Source of the DNA: Caballeronia sordidicola
GTDB taxonomy: Bacteria > Pseudomonadota > Gammaproteobacteria > Burkholderiales > Burkholderiaceae
NCBI RefSeq assembly: GCF_000729995.1
Contig: NZ_JNFG01000202.1
Location: 62,001-126,000, forward strand
Reading direction: 5' to 3'
Length of the DNA stretch: 64,000 bases
The position numbers and the translations under genes are program-made. Position 1 is the stretch's first letter; each line of letters starts with the position of its first letter. Of this stretch, positions 36,242 to 45,554 are shown in pieces. The notes beneath the pieces are model-generated. The model did no database searches. It worked only from the letters and a program-made list of their open reading frames with translations, and was not told the origin of the DNA.

Positions 36242-39200
36242 ATGCCGAATGTTTCCAAACGTCCCGCCGATGCGGACAAGCTTGACCCCCAGGAGCAGTT
36301 GAAAAAGCTGCGTGAAGCGCTGCTGCGCGATGCAGCAGCGCGCGAAAGCGATGGCGAAGATGACGCCGGAGGCGGCGCTGAAAGCGCTGCCAATCGCAAG
36401 AAGGAGGCCGCTGCGCGGCGGTTCGCGGGGGCGTCGGGGGCGGGTACGGCTCCGGGTTCCGGATCCAGTTCCAGTTCCAGTTCCAGTTCCAGTTCCAGTT
36501 CCAGTTCCAGTTCCAGTTCCAGTTCCAGTTCCGCTGCGGGTCCGGCGGCTGGTCAGCACGCATCGAAAAAAATTGTTCAGAAGGGGACCGCGGTTTCTCC
36601 TTCTTCTTCCCGCACCGGGCCGAAAGGGTCGCCCAGTCCGTCTTCCCCAGTTTCGACTTCGTCCGCGCGGCCAGGTCCGGCGCGAAAAGACGAGCGCGGC
36701 GGTGCGGTGACATTGTCGTCGCTGTCAGCGCTAGCTTCGTTGTCTTTGGCGTCCGGCAAGGTGAGCGTCACCAGTTCCCAGGCTCCCAGCACCGTGTCCG
36801 AGCGGCGCGGTGAAAGCACGACGGTACGCGTCGGCACTCAGGAGACCGGATCGACGGTGAAACGGGCCGAAGCGGTGAAGACACCTGTGACACCCATGAC
36901 ACCGACGACGGCGCGGGACGAACGTGTGTCCGCCGGTAGTTCGAAAAATCCGGGCGTTGGGAAAAGTGACGCTAACGTACCGCGCAGTGACCGCGTGTCC
37001 CGAGTGGGGTCGGGGCAGCGGAAACCTGAAACGAAGGCGCCAACCGTGGCGACTCCCAGTGGTCCGGCAAAAAAAGCGGCCGAACGGTCGGCTTCAGATA
37101 TCAATACCCGGCCGCAAAGCGATCAGCGCAAGTCGCGCGTTCACCAGTCCGCTAACGGTCCTGCACAACAAGGCAGCGAAAGCGAGCGTCCTGCGCAGGA
37201 CGCAAATGTTCGACGTACACAGGACTCCCGCGCACGTGAACGCACCGATATCGTGCAACCGGCGATTGGACGGCACGTAAACGCGACGAACCATCAAAGT
37301 GGGCGAAAACCGCACAGCTCGGACGACACTGAGCACGGCAATGCGGAACGGTCATCGATAGCATCTGTTACGGAGCCAGAGGCAACCGGGCAAGATCAAG
37401 TTCTGCCAGTGGCATCGGTCGAACTGCCGGTTGAAAAACAGCAGGCGCATCGGGCCGGGCGCATGGCGATAGACGGCACGCCGCAACGCGCGGCCAAGCA
37501 ACCCGGTCGATCCCACGCAGAAACGCGGGACCGCGCAGAGCCGGCCGTGCACAACGATCGCCAGCAAAAAGACGGACGCCCACCGGAAAATGCGCAACAG
37601 CGCAGCCGGCCAGAACGCGAGCCCAAGCGAATTGCCGCGCCTGTCCGACCCGACGCTCGTCCGCAATCCGGCGGCGCTGGACGAACCGAACACACGCAAC
37701 CCGGTCCGGTACGCCCCGACGCGGGCCCCAAACAGCGCGACACCCCGCGCCCCCGCCGCGTAGTCGAACCGAACCCTATCCCGCCGATCCGGTTCCCCGA
37801 AATGCTGCCGGTCTCCGCCCGACGCGACGAAATTGCTGCCGCGATCCAGGCGAACCAGGTGGTGATCGTCAGTGGCGAAACGGGTTCCGGCAAAACGACG
37901 CAACTACCCAAGATCTGTCTCGCTCTCGGGCGCGGCCTCGGTGCGGGCGGTACAGGGCTGATCGGCCATACGCAACCGCGTCGGATCGCGGCATCGGCGA
38001 CGGGACGGCGGATCGCGGAGGAACTCGGTACGCCGTTCGGCGAGGTGGTGGGCTACAAGGTCCGCTTCACCGACAACCTGTCGCCTGGCGCATCGGTGAA
38101 ACTGATGACCGATGGCATCTTGCTCGCCGAAACGCAGACCGATCCGCTGCTCGCCGCCTACGACACGATCATCATCGACGAAGCGCACGAGCGCAGCCTG
38201 AACATCGACTTCCTGCTGGGTTATTTGCGCGAAATCCTGCCGCGGCGGCCGGATTTGAAGGTGATCGTGACATCGGCGACTATCGATGCCGACCGTTTCG
38301 CGCGCCATTTCGGCAGCGATGAAAAGCCCGCGCCCGTCATCGAAGTAAGCGGGCGGCTGTATCCCGTTGAGGTGCGGTATCGGCCGGTGGAGGAAGAGAG
38401 CGCGGCAGTGAAGTCGGCACAAGGTCCGGCGCCGGGCCAGCAGCAAAAAGATCGGCTGGAACGTCCAAAGACTCAAAGGGAAAACGATCGCGACCTGATG
38501 GAAGCGATTGTCGACGCCGTCGATGAACTGTGCCGCGAAGGCCCCGGCGACGTCCTCGTGTTCCTCCCGGGTGAGCGCGAAATCCGCGACGCAGCCGAGG
38601 CGCTGCGCAAGCACCATCCGCCGCATACCGAAATCCTGCCGTTGTTCGCGCGTCTTTCCGCGGCCGAGCAGGAGCGTGTGTTCAAGACGTCGAACGCGCG
38701 GCGGATCGTACTGGCCACGAACGTCGCGGAAACGTCGCTGACGGTGCCGGGGATTCGCTATGTTGTCGATACCGGCTTGGCTCGCGTCAAACGTTATTCG
38801 TATCGCAACAAGGTTGAGCAGTTGCAGATCGAGCCGATTTCGCAAAGCTCGGCGAATCAGCGCGCGGGGCGTTGCGGTCGCGTGGCCGACGGCGTGTGCA
38901 TTCGTCTCTACGAAGAAGACGACTACAACCTGCGAACGCGTTTCACCGATCCGGAAATTCTGCGGTCGTCGCTGGCTTCTGTGATCTTGCGGATGAAGTC
39001 GCTGCACCTGACGGCTATCGAGACGTTTCCGTTCCTTGAACCACCGCCGGGTCGCGCCATCGCCGACGGTTATCAGTTGCTGAACGAACTCGGCGCCGTC
39101 GATGACGACAACGCCCTCACGCCACTCGGTCGCGAGCTGGCGCGCCTGCCGCTCGATCCGCGCGTCGGCCGAATGATTCTTGCCGCGCGCGATCATCAGT

Positions 39201-41653
39201 CGTTGCGCGAAGTGTTGATCATCGCGAGCGCGTTGTCGGTTCAGGACCCGCGCGACCGGCCGATCGAGGCGCAGGAGCAGGCCGACCAGGCGCACAAGAA
39301 ATTCGCCGATGAGCGCTCCGAGTTCCTTCAATGGACGCGGATGTGGGCGTGGTTTGAGGACGCGATCGCGCACAAGAAGTCGAACAAGCAGCTCACCGAT
39401 GCTTGCCGTGCAAATTTCCTGAACCACGTGCGTTTGCGTGAATGGCGCGATGTGCATTCGCAATTGCTGACGGTCGTGCGTGAACATGGCTGGCGGCTGA
39501 ACGAATCCGAAGCCACGTTCGAGCAGATTCATCTCGCGTTGCTGACGGGCTTGCTCGGCAACGTGGGTCTCAAGGCCGACGACGAACCGTATTACCTCGG
39601 CGCGCGCGGCATCAAGTTTTATCTGTGGCCGGGTTCGGCGTTGTTGAAGAAGGCCGGGCGCTGGGTGATGGCGGGCGAACTTGTGGAAACGAGCCGGCTG
39701 TATGCGCGATGTATCGCAAAGATCGAACCGGAGTGGCTTGAGCAGGTTGGTCCACATTTGCTGCGTAAATCGATTTCCGAACCACATTGGGAAAAGAAAG
39801 CAGCCCAGGTCGCGGCGTTTGAACGTGCGACGCTGCATGGCCTGACGGTCTACGCGCGACGTCGTGTGAGTTTCGGCAAACAGGACCCGGTGCGTGCACG
39901 CGAGCTGTTTATTCGTGGCGCGCTGGTCGATGGCGAATTCGAAACCAAGCTGCCGTTTTTTGCGCATAACCGCAAGCTGCTGGCGGATATTGAGCAACTG
40001 GAACACAAGTCGCGTCGCCAGGATGTGCTCGTCGACGATGAACTGATTTTCGGTTTCTACGATTCGCTTGTGCCGAAGGGCATCTACTCCGGCGCGGCGT
40101 TCGAGCGCTGGTATCGCGATGAAGAGAAGAAGGGCGAATCGTCGGCGAGGTTGCTGTTCCTTTCCCGCGACGACCTGATGCGTCACGAAGCCGCCGGCGT
40201 CACGACCGATCTGTTTCCGAAACGGATGACGATGGCCGGCATCGAAATGACGCTGACTTATCACTTCGAGCCCGGTTCTCCACGCGATGGGGTGACGTTG
40301 ACGGTGCCTCTATTCGGCCTGAATCAAGTCGATGCACGCCGATCCGAATGGCTCGTTCGCGGCATGTTGAAGGAAAAAATTCAGTTGTTGCTGAAATCGC
40401 TGCCTCAGAAACTACGGCGGCATCTTGTGCCGTTGCCCGAGTTCTCGGCTGGCGTGGTCGAGCGGCACAGCGGCAAGACGTTCGGCGCGGGTGGTTTGCT
40501 CGAAGCGTTGATTGCGGATATCCGCGAGCAAACGCAAATCGCGATGAAACCATCGGACTTCAAGCTCGAAACGTTGCCGGCGCATTTGTTCATGAACTTC
40601 AAGGTCATCGACGAACACGGCCGGCAGCTCGCGATGGGCCGCAATTTGGCGCAGTTGCGGGCTGAACTCGGGGGCCAGGCACAGCAGCATTTTCAAAAGC
40701 TGGCAGCAGGCGCGACTTTGGATGGCAGCAACGACGCGGCAGCACCGGTTACGCGGAGCGCTTCGGCGTCCGATTCTTCCGGTTCCAGTTCCAGCACCGC
40801 GCTGTACGAAAATCTGACCACATGGGACTTCGGCAAGTTGCCCGAGCTGCTGGAAATTCGGCGACGCGGTCAGACGCTGTTCGGCTATCCGGCACTTGTT
40901 GATCGCGTCACGCATTGCGACGTCGAGGTCTTCGATTCTCCGGAAGAAGCTGCACGGATCCACCGGGCGGGTTTGCGTCGATTATTTGCGTTGCAGTTAC
41001 GCGAGCCGATTCGTTATCTCGAACGTAATCTCGGCGGGTTGCGCGAGATGTCGTTGCAATACATGGCGCTCGGTACGCAGGAGGAGCTGCGCGATCAGAT
41101 CATTGAAACGGCATTGGATCGCGCGTGCCTGCAAGATCCGCTTCCCGATAACGACGTGGATTTCCACGTGCGGCGTGACCAGGGTAAGAGCAGGCTCACA
41201 CTTCTCGCGCAGGAAATTGCGCGTCTGGCGGGGCTGATCCTGGTGGAATACGCGGCGGTAGCGAAAAAATTGGCGCAGGCGAAGTCGTTTGGCGCACCGT
41301 ACACGGACATGATCGCGCAGTTGAATGCGTTGATCGGCAAGCGTTTTGTCATCGATACACCGTACACGCAGTTATCGCACTTTCCGCGTTATCTGAATGC
41401 GATGGCGTTACGCATAGAAAAGCTGAAAGCCGATGCGAGCAGAGACGCGCGCTTGTCGGCGGAGATTGCGCCGCTGCTGCAAAATTATCAGCGGGCGATT
41501 GCGCAACGGGGCGGAGTGGCCGACGCGCGATTGAGCGAGTACCGATGGCTGCTGGAGGAATTGCGCGTCTCGCTCTTTGCGCAAGAACTTCGTACGCCGA
41601 TGCCGATATCGGTCAAGCGGTTGTACAAGGTGTGGGAATCGATGCAGCGGTAG
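36242..41653 (+). CDS. hrpA: ATP-dependent RNA helicase HrpA with long low-complexity N-terminus
   Basis: An 1803-residue DEAH-box helicase; E. coli HrpA is about 1300. The helicase core starts near residue 520 (RFPEMLPVSARRDEI). Motif I is GETGSGKT (545-552), motif II DEAH (646-649), motif III TSATID, motif V TNVAETSLTVPG and motif VI QRAGRCGR. The HrpA-type C-terminal region follows. HrpA acts in mRNA processing and in rescuing collided ribosomes in E. coli. Odd: residues 1 to about 515 are low-complexity Ser/Lys/Arg/Pro/Thr sequence, including a poly-Ser tract (about 75-97) made by a hexanucleotide repeat. A short Ser run near residue 1515 (SDSSGSSSST) interrupts the C-terminal part. Confidence 0.93.
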   Translation: MPNVSKRPADADKLDPQEQLKKLREALLRDAAARESDGEDDAGGGAESAANRKKEAAARRFAGASGAGTAPGSGSSSSSSSSSSSSSSSSSSSSSSSAAGPAAGQHASKKIVQKGTAVSPSSSRTGPKGSPSPSSPVSTSSARPGPARKDERGGAVTLSSLSALASLSLASGKVSVTSSQAPSTVSERRGESTTVRVGTQETGSTVKRAEAVKTPVTPMTPTTARDERVSAGSSKNPGVGKSDANVPRSDRVSRVGSGQRKPETKAPTVATPSGPAKKAAERSASDINTRPQSDQRKSRVHQSANGPAQQGSESERPAQDANVRRTQDSRARERTDIVQPAIGRHVNATNHQSGRKPHSSDDTEHGNAERSSIASVTEPEATGQDQVLPVASVELPVEKQQAHRAGRMAIDGTPQRAAKQPGRSHAETRDRAEPAVHNDRQQKDGRPPENAQQRSRPEREPKRIAAPVRPDARPQSGGAGRTEHTQPGPVRPDAGPKQRDTPRPRRVVEPNPIPPIRFPEMLPVSARRDEIAAAIQANQVVIVSGETGSGKTTQLPKICLALGRGLGAGGTGLIGHTQPRRIAASATGRRIAEELGTPFGEVVGYKVRFTDNLSPGASVKLMTDGILLAETQTDPLLAAYDTIIIDEAHERSLNIDFLLGYLREILPRRPDLKVIVTSATIDADRFARHFGSDEKPAPVIEVSGRLYPVEVRYRPVEEESAAVKSAQGPAPGQQQKDRLERPKTQRENDRDLMEAIVDAVDELCREGPGDVLVFLPGEREIRDAAEALRKHHPPHTEILPLFARLSAAEQERVFKTSNARRIVLATNVAETSLTVPGIRYVVDTGLARVKRYSYRNKVEQLQIEPISQSSANQRAGRCGRVADGVCIRLYEEDDYNLRTRFTDPEILRSSLASVILRMKSLHLTAIETFPFLEPPPGRAIADGYQLLNELGAVDDDNALTPLGRELARLPLDPRVGRMILAARDHQSLREVLIIASALSVQDPRDRPIEAQEQADQAHKKFADERSEFLQWTRMWAWFEDAIAHKKSNKQLTDACRANFLNHVRLREWRDVHSQLLTVVREHGWRLNESEATFEQIHLALLTGLLGNVGLKADDEPYYLGARGIKFYLWPGSALLKKAGRWVMAGELVETSRLYARCIAKIEPEWLEQVGPHLLRKSISEPHWEKKAAQVAAFERATLHGLTVYARRRVSFGKQDPVRARELFIRGALVDGEFETKLPFFAHNRKLLADIEQLEHKSRRQDVLVDDELIFGFYDSLVPKGIYSGAAFERWYRDEEKKGESSARLLFLSRDDLMRHEAAGVTTDLFPKRMTMAGIEMTLTYHFEPGSPRDGVTLTVPLFGLNQVDARRSEWLVRGMLKEKIQLLLKSLPQKLRRHLVPLPEFSAGVVERHSGKTFGAGGLLEALIADIREQTQIAMKPSDFKLETLPAHLFMNFKVIDEHGRQLAMGRNLAQLRAELGGQAQQHFQKLAAGATLDGSNDAAAPVTRSASASDSSGSSSSTALYENLTTWDFGKLPELLEIRRRGQTLFGYPALVDRVTHCDVEVFDSPEEAARIHRAGLRRLFALQLREPIRYLERNLGGLREMSLQYMALGTQEELRDQIIETALDRACLQDPLPDNDVDFHVRRDQGKSRLTLLAQEIARLAGLILVEYAAVAKKLAQAKSFGAPYTDMIAQLNALIGKRFVIDTPYTQLSHFPRYLNAMALRIEKLKADASRDARLSAEIAPLLQNYQRAIAQRGGVADARLSEYRWLLEELRVSLFAQELRTPMPISVKRLYKVWESMQR
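36464..36532 (+). repeat. hexanucleotide microsatellite (TCCAGT)n in hrpA
   Basis: About 11.5 uninterrupted copies of TCCAGT encode alternating Ser-Ser codons inside the hrpA N-terminal extension. Because the unit is 6 bp, slippage changes the length of the poly-Ser tract without breaking the frame. Confidence 0.95.
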
Positions 41654-41662
41654 GGCAAAAGG

Positions 41663-41700
41663 AAAGCGCGAGACTTGGCTGATACCAAGCTCGCGCTTTT
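41663..41700. terminator. terminator between hrpA and the BamE-like gene
   Basis: AAAGCGCGAG (41663-41672) pairs with CTCGCGCTTT (41690-41699); an inner CTTGG/CCAAG extends the stem. T residues follow on the plus strand, and AAAAGG on the left gives U for the minus strand. It serves the convergent genes. Confidence 0.85.
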
Positions 41701-41714
41701 CGTCTTCTACAAGG

Positions 41715-42263
41715 TTACTTTGCCGTGTCGCTCGAAGGCTGGACTTCGAGACTCAAAGGTTGGCCCGACAGGACGACGGGTTCGGCGTTGACCTCGCCGC
41801 TTGCCTGCGTGCTGACCGGTGTCACCAGATATTTCTGCCATTTGCCGCCGACGAGCGTTTCCACGCTGTCGCCGCATTTACGATAGAAATTGCGCGCTTC
41901 GTCAACCGACGTGAACACGGCCTTCAACTGACACACCATTTGCGGAGTGCCGGCGTCGTTCGTCACGTTCAATACGTAGTCCCATTCGCGGACGCCGAAG
42001 AAACCTTCCTGAAACTGCGGGCGGCCGAGAAGAGCGGCGATCTGGTTCTTGTTCATGCCGGGTTTGAGCTTGCGCAGAGCTTCAGTCAACGGATAGCTGC
42101 CGCCGGGATTTGACGCCGATTCGATCGCCGGAAAGACCAACTGGTCTTGGCTGCCGTCGCTGGAGAGACGGCTACCTGTGCCGCAGCCCGACAACAGAAC
42201 GGCAACGGCGAGCGTTGCGGCGAGGGGCAATGCGCGCGATGCTTTGCGGAGTGTGAAGTTCAT
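41715..42263 (-). CDS. BamE/OmlA-like outer membrane lipoprotein
   Basis: A 182-residue predicted lipoprotein. The signal peptide MNFTLRKASRALPLAATLAV continues to lipobox LLSGC (Cys about residue 27). The SmpA/OmlA-type fold is suggested by LTEALRKLKPGMNKNQIAALLGRP and REWDYVLNV, the usual small helix pair followed by beta strands. True BamE proteins are about 110 residues; this one is longer, so it may be a paralogue rather than the Bam subunit. An alternative ATG nine codons upstream (42290) is possible; neither start has a good ribosome site. It lies downstream of the trimeric autotransporter on the same strand, which needs Bam for insertion. Confidence 0.75.
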   Translation of the reverse strand: MNFTLRKASRALPLAATLAVAVLLSGCGTGSRLSSDGSQDQLVFPAIESASNPGGSYPLTEALRKLKPGMNKNQIAALLGRPQFQEGFFGVREWDYVLNVTNDAGTPQMVCQLKAVFTSVDEARNFYRKCGDSVETLVGGKWQKYLVTPVSTQASGEVNAEPVVLSGQPLSLEVQPSSDTAK

Positions 42264-42353
42264 CTCTTGATCTGATTCCGTTGTTTTCATTGATTCGGTG
42301 CCGCCAGGCTCATACAGCTCGCCCGCGACACCACCTCTGGATGACGCGCTGGC

Positions 42354-44990
42354 TTACCAGTGCATGCCGGCGCCGACCGACACGCCAAATTGACCGCGCG
42401 TGCTTGTCGTGCCGCTGACCTTGTAGGCCCAGATGCCGTTTTCGGACAGCTGCGACACGCCGATTGCGACCGCCGATTGACCGCCGTAAGTACCGCCGCC
42501 CAAGGCGACCATGCCCCGGCCTGGCAATACCGCTTGCGGCAAGCCTGCAACAGCGAGCGCCGACGCCGTGCCGGCGTAGGCATCGCGTCGCGTGCCTTCT
42601 GTTTTCGAGTCGGTGTAGTCGTTGGCTTGCTTCAACGTGCTGCCGGCGCTTTGGTTCAGCTGGTTCACGTTGACCGCGTCGGTGCCTTGCGTGCCTGCCG
42701 CAACGTTCGTGATCTGACGTTCGCCACCTGCTGTACCGACCGAGACTGTGTTCGCGCGATCTGCGACCGAGTTCTGACCGAGCGCGACGGCGTTGTCGGC
42801 GGTAGCTTGAGCGCCGTTGCCCATGGCAGCGGATCCGGCGCCGCTCGCCAGTGCATTCTGGCCGAGCGCTGTCGTGTTGGCAGCGGTAGCTTGAGCGCCG
42901 TTGCCCACGGCAACCGAACCGGTACCGCTCGCCAAAGCGTTCTGGCCGAGTGCGGTCGCGTTGTCAGCAGTCGCTTGAGCGCCGTTGCCCATCGCAACCG
43001 AACCAGCGCCCGTTGCCGATGCTTTGGCGCCTACCGCCACGGAGAGTGCGCCGGACGCGGTTGCTGCGTCTACGTCGCGGGCGCCGTCGGCGCTGAACAA
43101 GGGGTCGTTGGCGTCGATAACAGCGTTATGCACGGCATCGGTCACGGCGGTATTCACCGCGTTGGTGACTGCATCGCCGACAGACGCGTTGACCTGATTG
43201 ATAGCGTCGTTCAACTGGCCGACGTTCACAGCATCGGTCGGGTCTACGCCGGCAGCGACGTTGTGAATGGCTGTGCCGCTGTCGCCTTCGAGTGTCACGT
43301 TGCCATGATCGACCGAGCCGTCGGCGTTACGGTCATATTTGACGTTGCCTTCAGTGCTTGCTGCAACGGCAGCCTGCGCTTGATCGCTCACGGCTTGCAA
43401 CTGGGAGACGTTGACAGCGTCGTCGCTAGCCGCGCCGGCAGCTACGCCGCCGATCGTGCGACCGCCAACATTGACCTGACCCGTCGATGATTGCGGCGCG
43501 GACAAACCGAACGCGTTATAGCCGGACTGCGGTCCTTGCGTGGTGGCTGAACCGGCTCCAAGCGCGACGCCATTATCATTGTTCGACATAGCGTTGTTGC
43601 CGATCGCGATGGAATTCGCGTACGCCGCATTGGCAGAGGTGCCGATCGCGATTGCGCTTTCGCCCGCGGCGTTAGCCTTATAACCGGCCGCAAACGAGCT
43701 TGCGCCTTGTGCCTGAGACGACGTGCCGATGGCGGTTGCGTCGGCCGCGGATGCCTGAGCGGATCTGCCAACGGCAACTGACTCCGATCCTGCTGCCACT
43801 GCGTTGCCGCCAACGGCGACTGCATTCTCAACCGCCGCCGAGTTTCCGCCTACAGCCACAGCGTTATCCTGCGCGGCATTGGCGTACGATCCGACCGCAA
43901 CGCTATCAAGTCCACCGGCGCTAGCTTGGGTACCCAAGGCGCTGGATTGCACGCCCGACGCTGCCGCGTTCATACCGAGGGCGGTAGAGCTGATGCCGCT
44001 TGCGGTAGAAGCAGGTCCGACGGCGACCGCATTGGCTGCCTGTGCAATTGCGTCGCGACCGACGGCGATTGATTGTGCCGCCGTTGCCACTGCGTTGCTG
44101 CCAACGGCGACGGCATTCTCAACCGCCGCCGAATTTCCGCCGACAGCCACAGCATTATCTTGCGAGGCGTTGGCGAACGATCCGACTGCAACGCTATCAA
44201 GTCCACCGGCGTTAGCCTGGGTGCCCAAGGCGCTGGATTGCACGCCGGACGCGGTGGAGTTCAGGCCCAGCGCGGCGGAGCTTACGCCACTTGCGGAGGA
44301 GCTTGACCCGAGCGCGATGGAATTGTCCGATGCCGCCGCCGCATAGTTGCCGACAGCGACGCTGGCCCCTCCTTGTGCATGAGACGACGAGCCGACCGCG
44401 GTCGCACCGTCACCGGTCGCGCGGGCGAACGCTCCCATGGCCGTTGTACCTCCGCCTGTCGCCGCGCTCGCATGTCCGAATGCGATTGAAGCCGCGCCCG
44501 ACGCTGTAGACGAATCTCCGACGGCGGTGGAATAGGCCTCAGATGCCGTTGAATTGTTGCCGATCGCTGTCGACTGTTGCACGTTGGCCTGTGCATTCGA
44601 GCCGACCGCCGTTGCATGCGCGGCCGCAAACGAGTCCGATCCGACGGCGACTGAGTTGCTGCTATTGCCGGTGGCGTTGAATCCGACAGCAACCGAGTGA
44701 TCCCCCGCCCTTGCAAGGGATCCTGCTGCGGTGGCGGCGGTCCCCATCGTCGATGCTGTCGCGCCCGCCGCAACGGAGTCGGCGCTAGAGGTGCCCCCCG
44801 CAGCGACCCACTGGTCGGCTTCTTGCGCATGAACTCCCGACCCGGCCACCAGACCGCCAATCAGTGCAGCGTGCACCATAACCAGCTTGCCTGCCGACGA
44901 TGACCGCTTGGTCTTCGATTTCGACGTTTCGGAAGCCGCGACCCATATGCCGGAAGACTCATTCCAAACTGCTTTGAAAATTCTATTCAT
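42354..44990 (-). CDS. trimeric autotransporter adhesin (YadA-like, type Vc)
   Basis: An 878-residue surface adhesin. The N-terminus MNRIFKAVWNESSGIWVAAS is the extended signal peptide region (ESPR), followed by a hydrophobic helix and cleavage near GVHAQ. Residues about 70-500 are a YadA head of repeated 14-residue units such as SVAVGSxAxAxG. Stalk and neck motifs follow (DAVNVSQLQAV, DAVNVGQLNDAI, DAVNVNQLNQ). The C-terminal YadA anchor (about residues 805-878) ends GQFGVSVGAGMHW, with a final aromatic for Bam recognition. The head contains a 97-residue tandem duplication and the stalk three 28-residue units. It probably binds host or surface ligands; none can be named. Confidence 0.95.
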   Translation of the reverse strand: MNRIFKAVWNESSGIWVAASETSKSKTKRSSSAGKLVMVHAALIGGLVAGSGVHAQEADQWVAAGGTSSADSVAAGATASTMGTAATAAGSLARAGDHSVAVGFNATGNSSNSVAVGSDSFAAAHATAVGSNAQANVQQSTAIGNNSTASEAYSTAVGDSSTASGAASIAFGHASAATGGGTTAMGAFARATGDGATAVGSSSHAQGGASVAVGNYAAAASDNSIALGSSSSASGVSSAALGLNSTASGVQSSALGTQANAGGLDSVAVGSFANASQDNAVAVGGNSAAVENAVAVGSNAVATAAQSIAVGRDAIAQAANAVAVGPASTASGISSTALGMNAAASGVQSSALGTQASAGGLDSVAVGSYANAAQDNAVAVGGNSAAVENAVAVGGNAVAAGSESVAVGRSAQASAADATAIGTSSQAQGASSFAAGYKANAAGESAIAIGTSANAAYANSIAIGNNAMSNNDNGVALGAGSATTQGPQSGYNAFGLSAPQSSTGQVNVGGRTIGGVAAGAASDDAVNVSQLQAVSDQAQAAVAASTEGNVKYDRNADGSVDHGNVTLEGDSGTAIHNVAAGVDPTDAVNVGQLNDAINQVNASVGDAVTNAVNTAVTDAVHNAVIDANDPLFSADGARDVDAATASGALSVAVGAKASATGAGSVAMGNGAQATADNATALGQNALASGTGSVAVGNGAQATAANTTALGQNALASGAGSAAMGNGAQATADNAVALGQNSVADRANTVSVGTAGGERQITNVAAGTQGTDAVNVNQLNQSAGSTLKQANDYTDSKTEGTRRDAYAGTASALAVAGLPQAVLPGRGMVALGGGTYGGQSAVAIGVSQLSENGIWAYKVSGTTSTRGQFGVSVGAGMHW
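42764..43015 (-). repeat. three 84-bp repeats in the adhesin stalk region
   Basis: Three consecutive 84-bp units encode 28-residue segments carrying NGAQATA.N..ALGQN. Copies differ by few bases, for example in GTGSVAV versus GAGSAAM. They are likely sites of recombination and length variation. Confidence 0.85.
43722..44303 (-). repeat. 291-bp tandem duplication in the adhesin head
   Basis: Two 97-residue units are adjacent: 44013-44303 and 43722-44012 (boundaries approximate). Both contain SGVQSSALGTQA and QDNAVAVGGNSAAVENAVAVG with few changes. The offset between matching bases (44232 and 43941) is 291. It is a recent in-frame duplication. Confidence 0.85.
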
Positions 44991-45554
44991 GAAAGAAGGA
45001 TGTCTAACAATTTGACAAATACATGTCGGGTTGATCGATGGAACGCATCACGCCCGTGCTTGCCTGAAGTGACAGGAACGCAGTGGGGCGCAGTGGCTCC
45101 TTGGAACGAGGAACTCCCGCCTCGTAAATTCTGGCCCGCTCGGGCGTCGGACAGCCTTCCTGCATTGATACGCTTCGGACTCAGAAGCTCGGGATGATCG
45201 CGGTTATTGAGTTTGCGAAACACGCGATCTTTCCTAAAAACGATCAAAGATCGAGATTTATTATTCGGATTGCAAACTAATTGAAAATTGGATGGAATTT
45301 TGTCGTGTCATTGGCGCGAGGTGATTTGGCCGGGAGCGTCGTCGCGGCGTGTTCGGGCGTGTTCTCAACCCGTTGGTCGACCGCTTCCATTTCACTGCTG
45401 ATCGGAACGTCCCCGCTTGCGATACCGGTGCTTCAGGAAGGCGGCCGTCGCATTTGCGCCGCAGATGCCAAAAAACGCGCAAAACCCCTTCTGGATCAAT
45501 CTTCGGGCGGTACAAACGTTCTACAATGGCCGCTGTTTTCCGACTTGAGCTTTC
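44991..45554. other. intergenic region between adhesin and beta-propeller genes
   Basis: No gene is supported. It should contain the divergent promoters. The segment 45220-45290 is AT-rich and has an inverted repeat CGATCTTT (45225-45232) / AAAGATCG (45246-45253), with a 13-bp spacer. This is a good candidate operator for the adhesin. The rest shows nothing. Confidence 0.5.

Noticed and set aside
36240..36713. A minus-strand frame with alternating Asn-Trp repeats
   Set aside because: The repeat peptide is just the reverse reading of the hexanucleotide microsatellite in hrpA.
37904..40264. A 786-codon open frame on the minus strand inside hrpA
   Set aside because: It is antisense to the conserved helicase core, with Arg/His-rich composition and no family match; a GC-rich shadow frame.
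43804..44346. A plus-strand Ala/Pro/Thr-rich frame opposite the adhesin
   Set aside because: Its repeats mirror the YadA head repeats on the other strand; no start signal.
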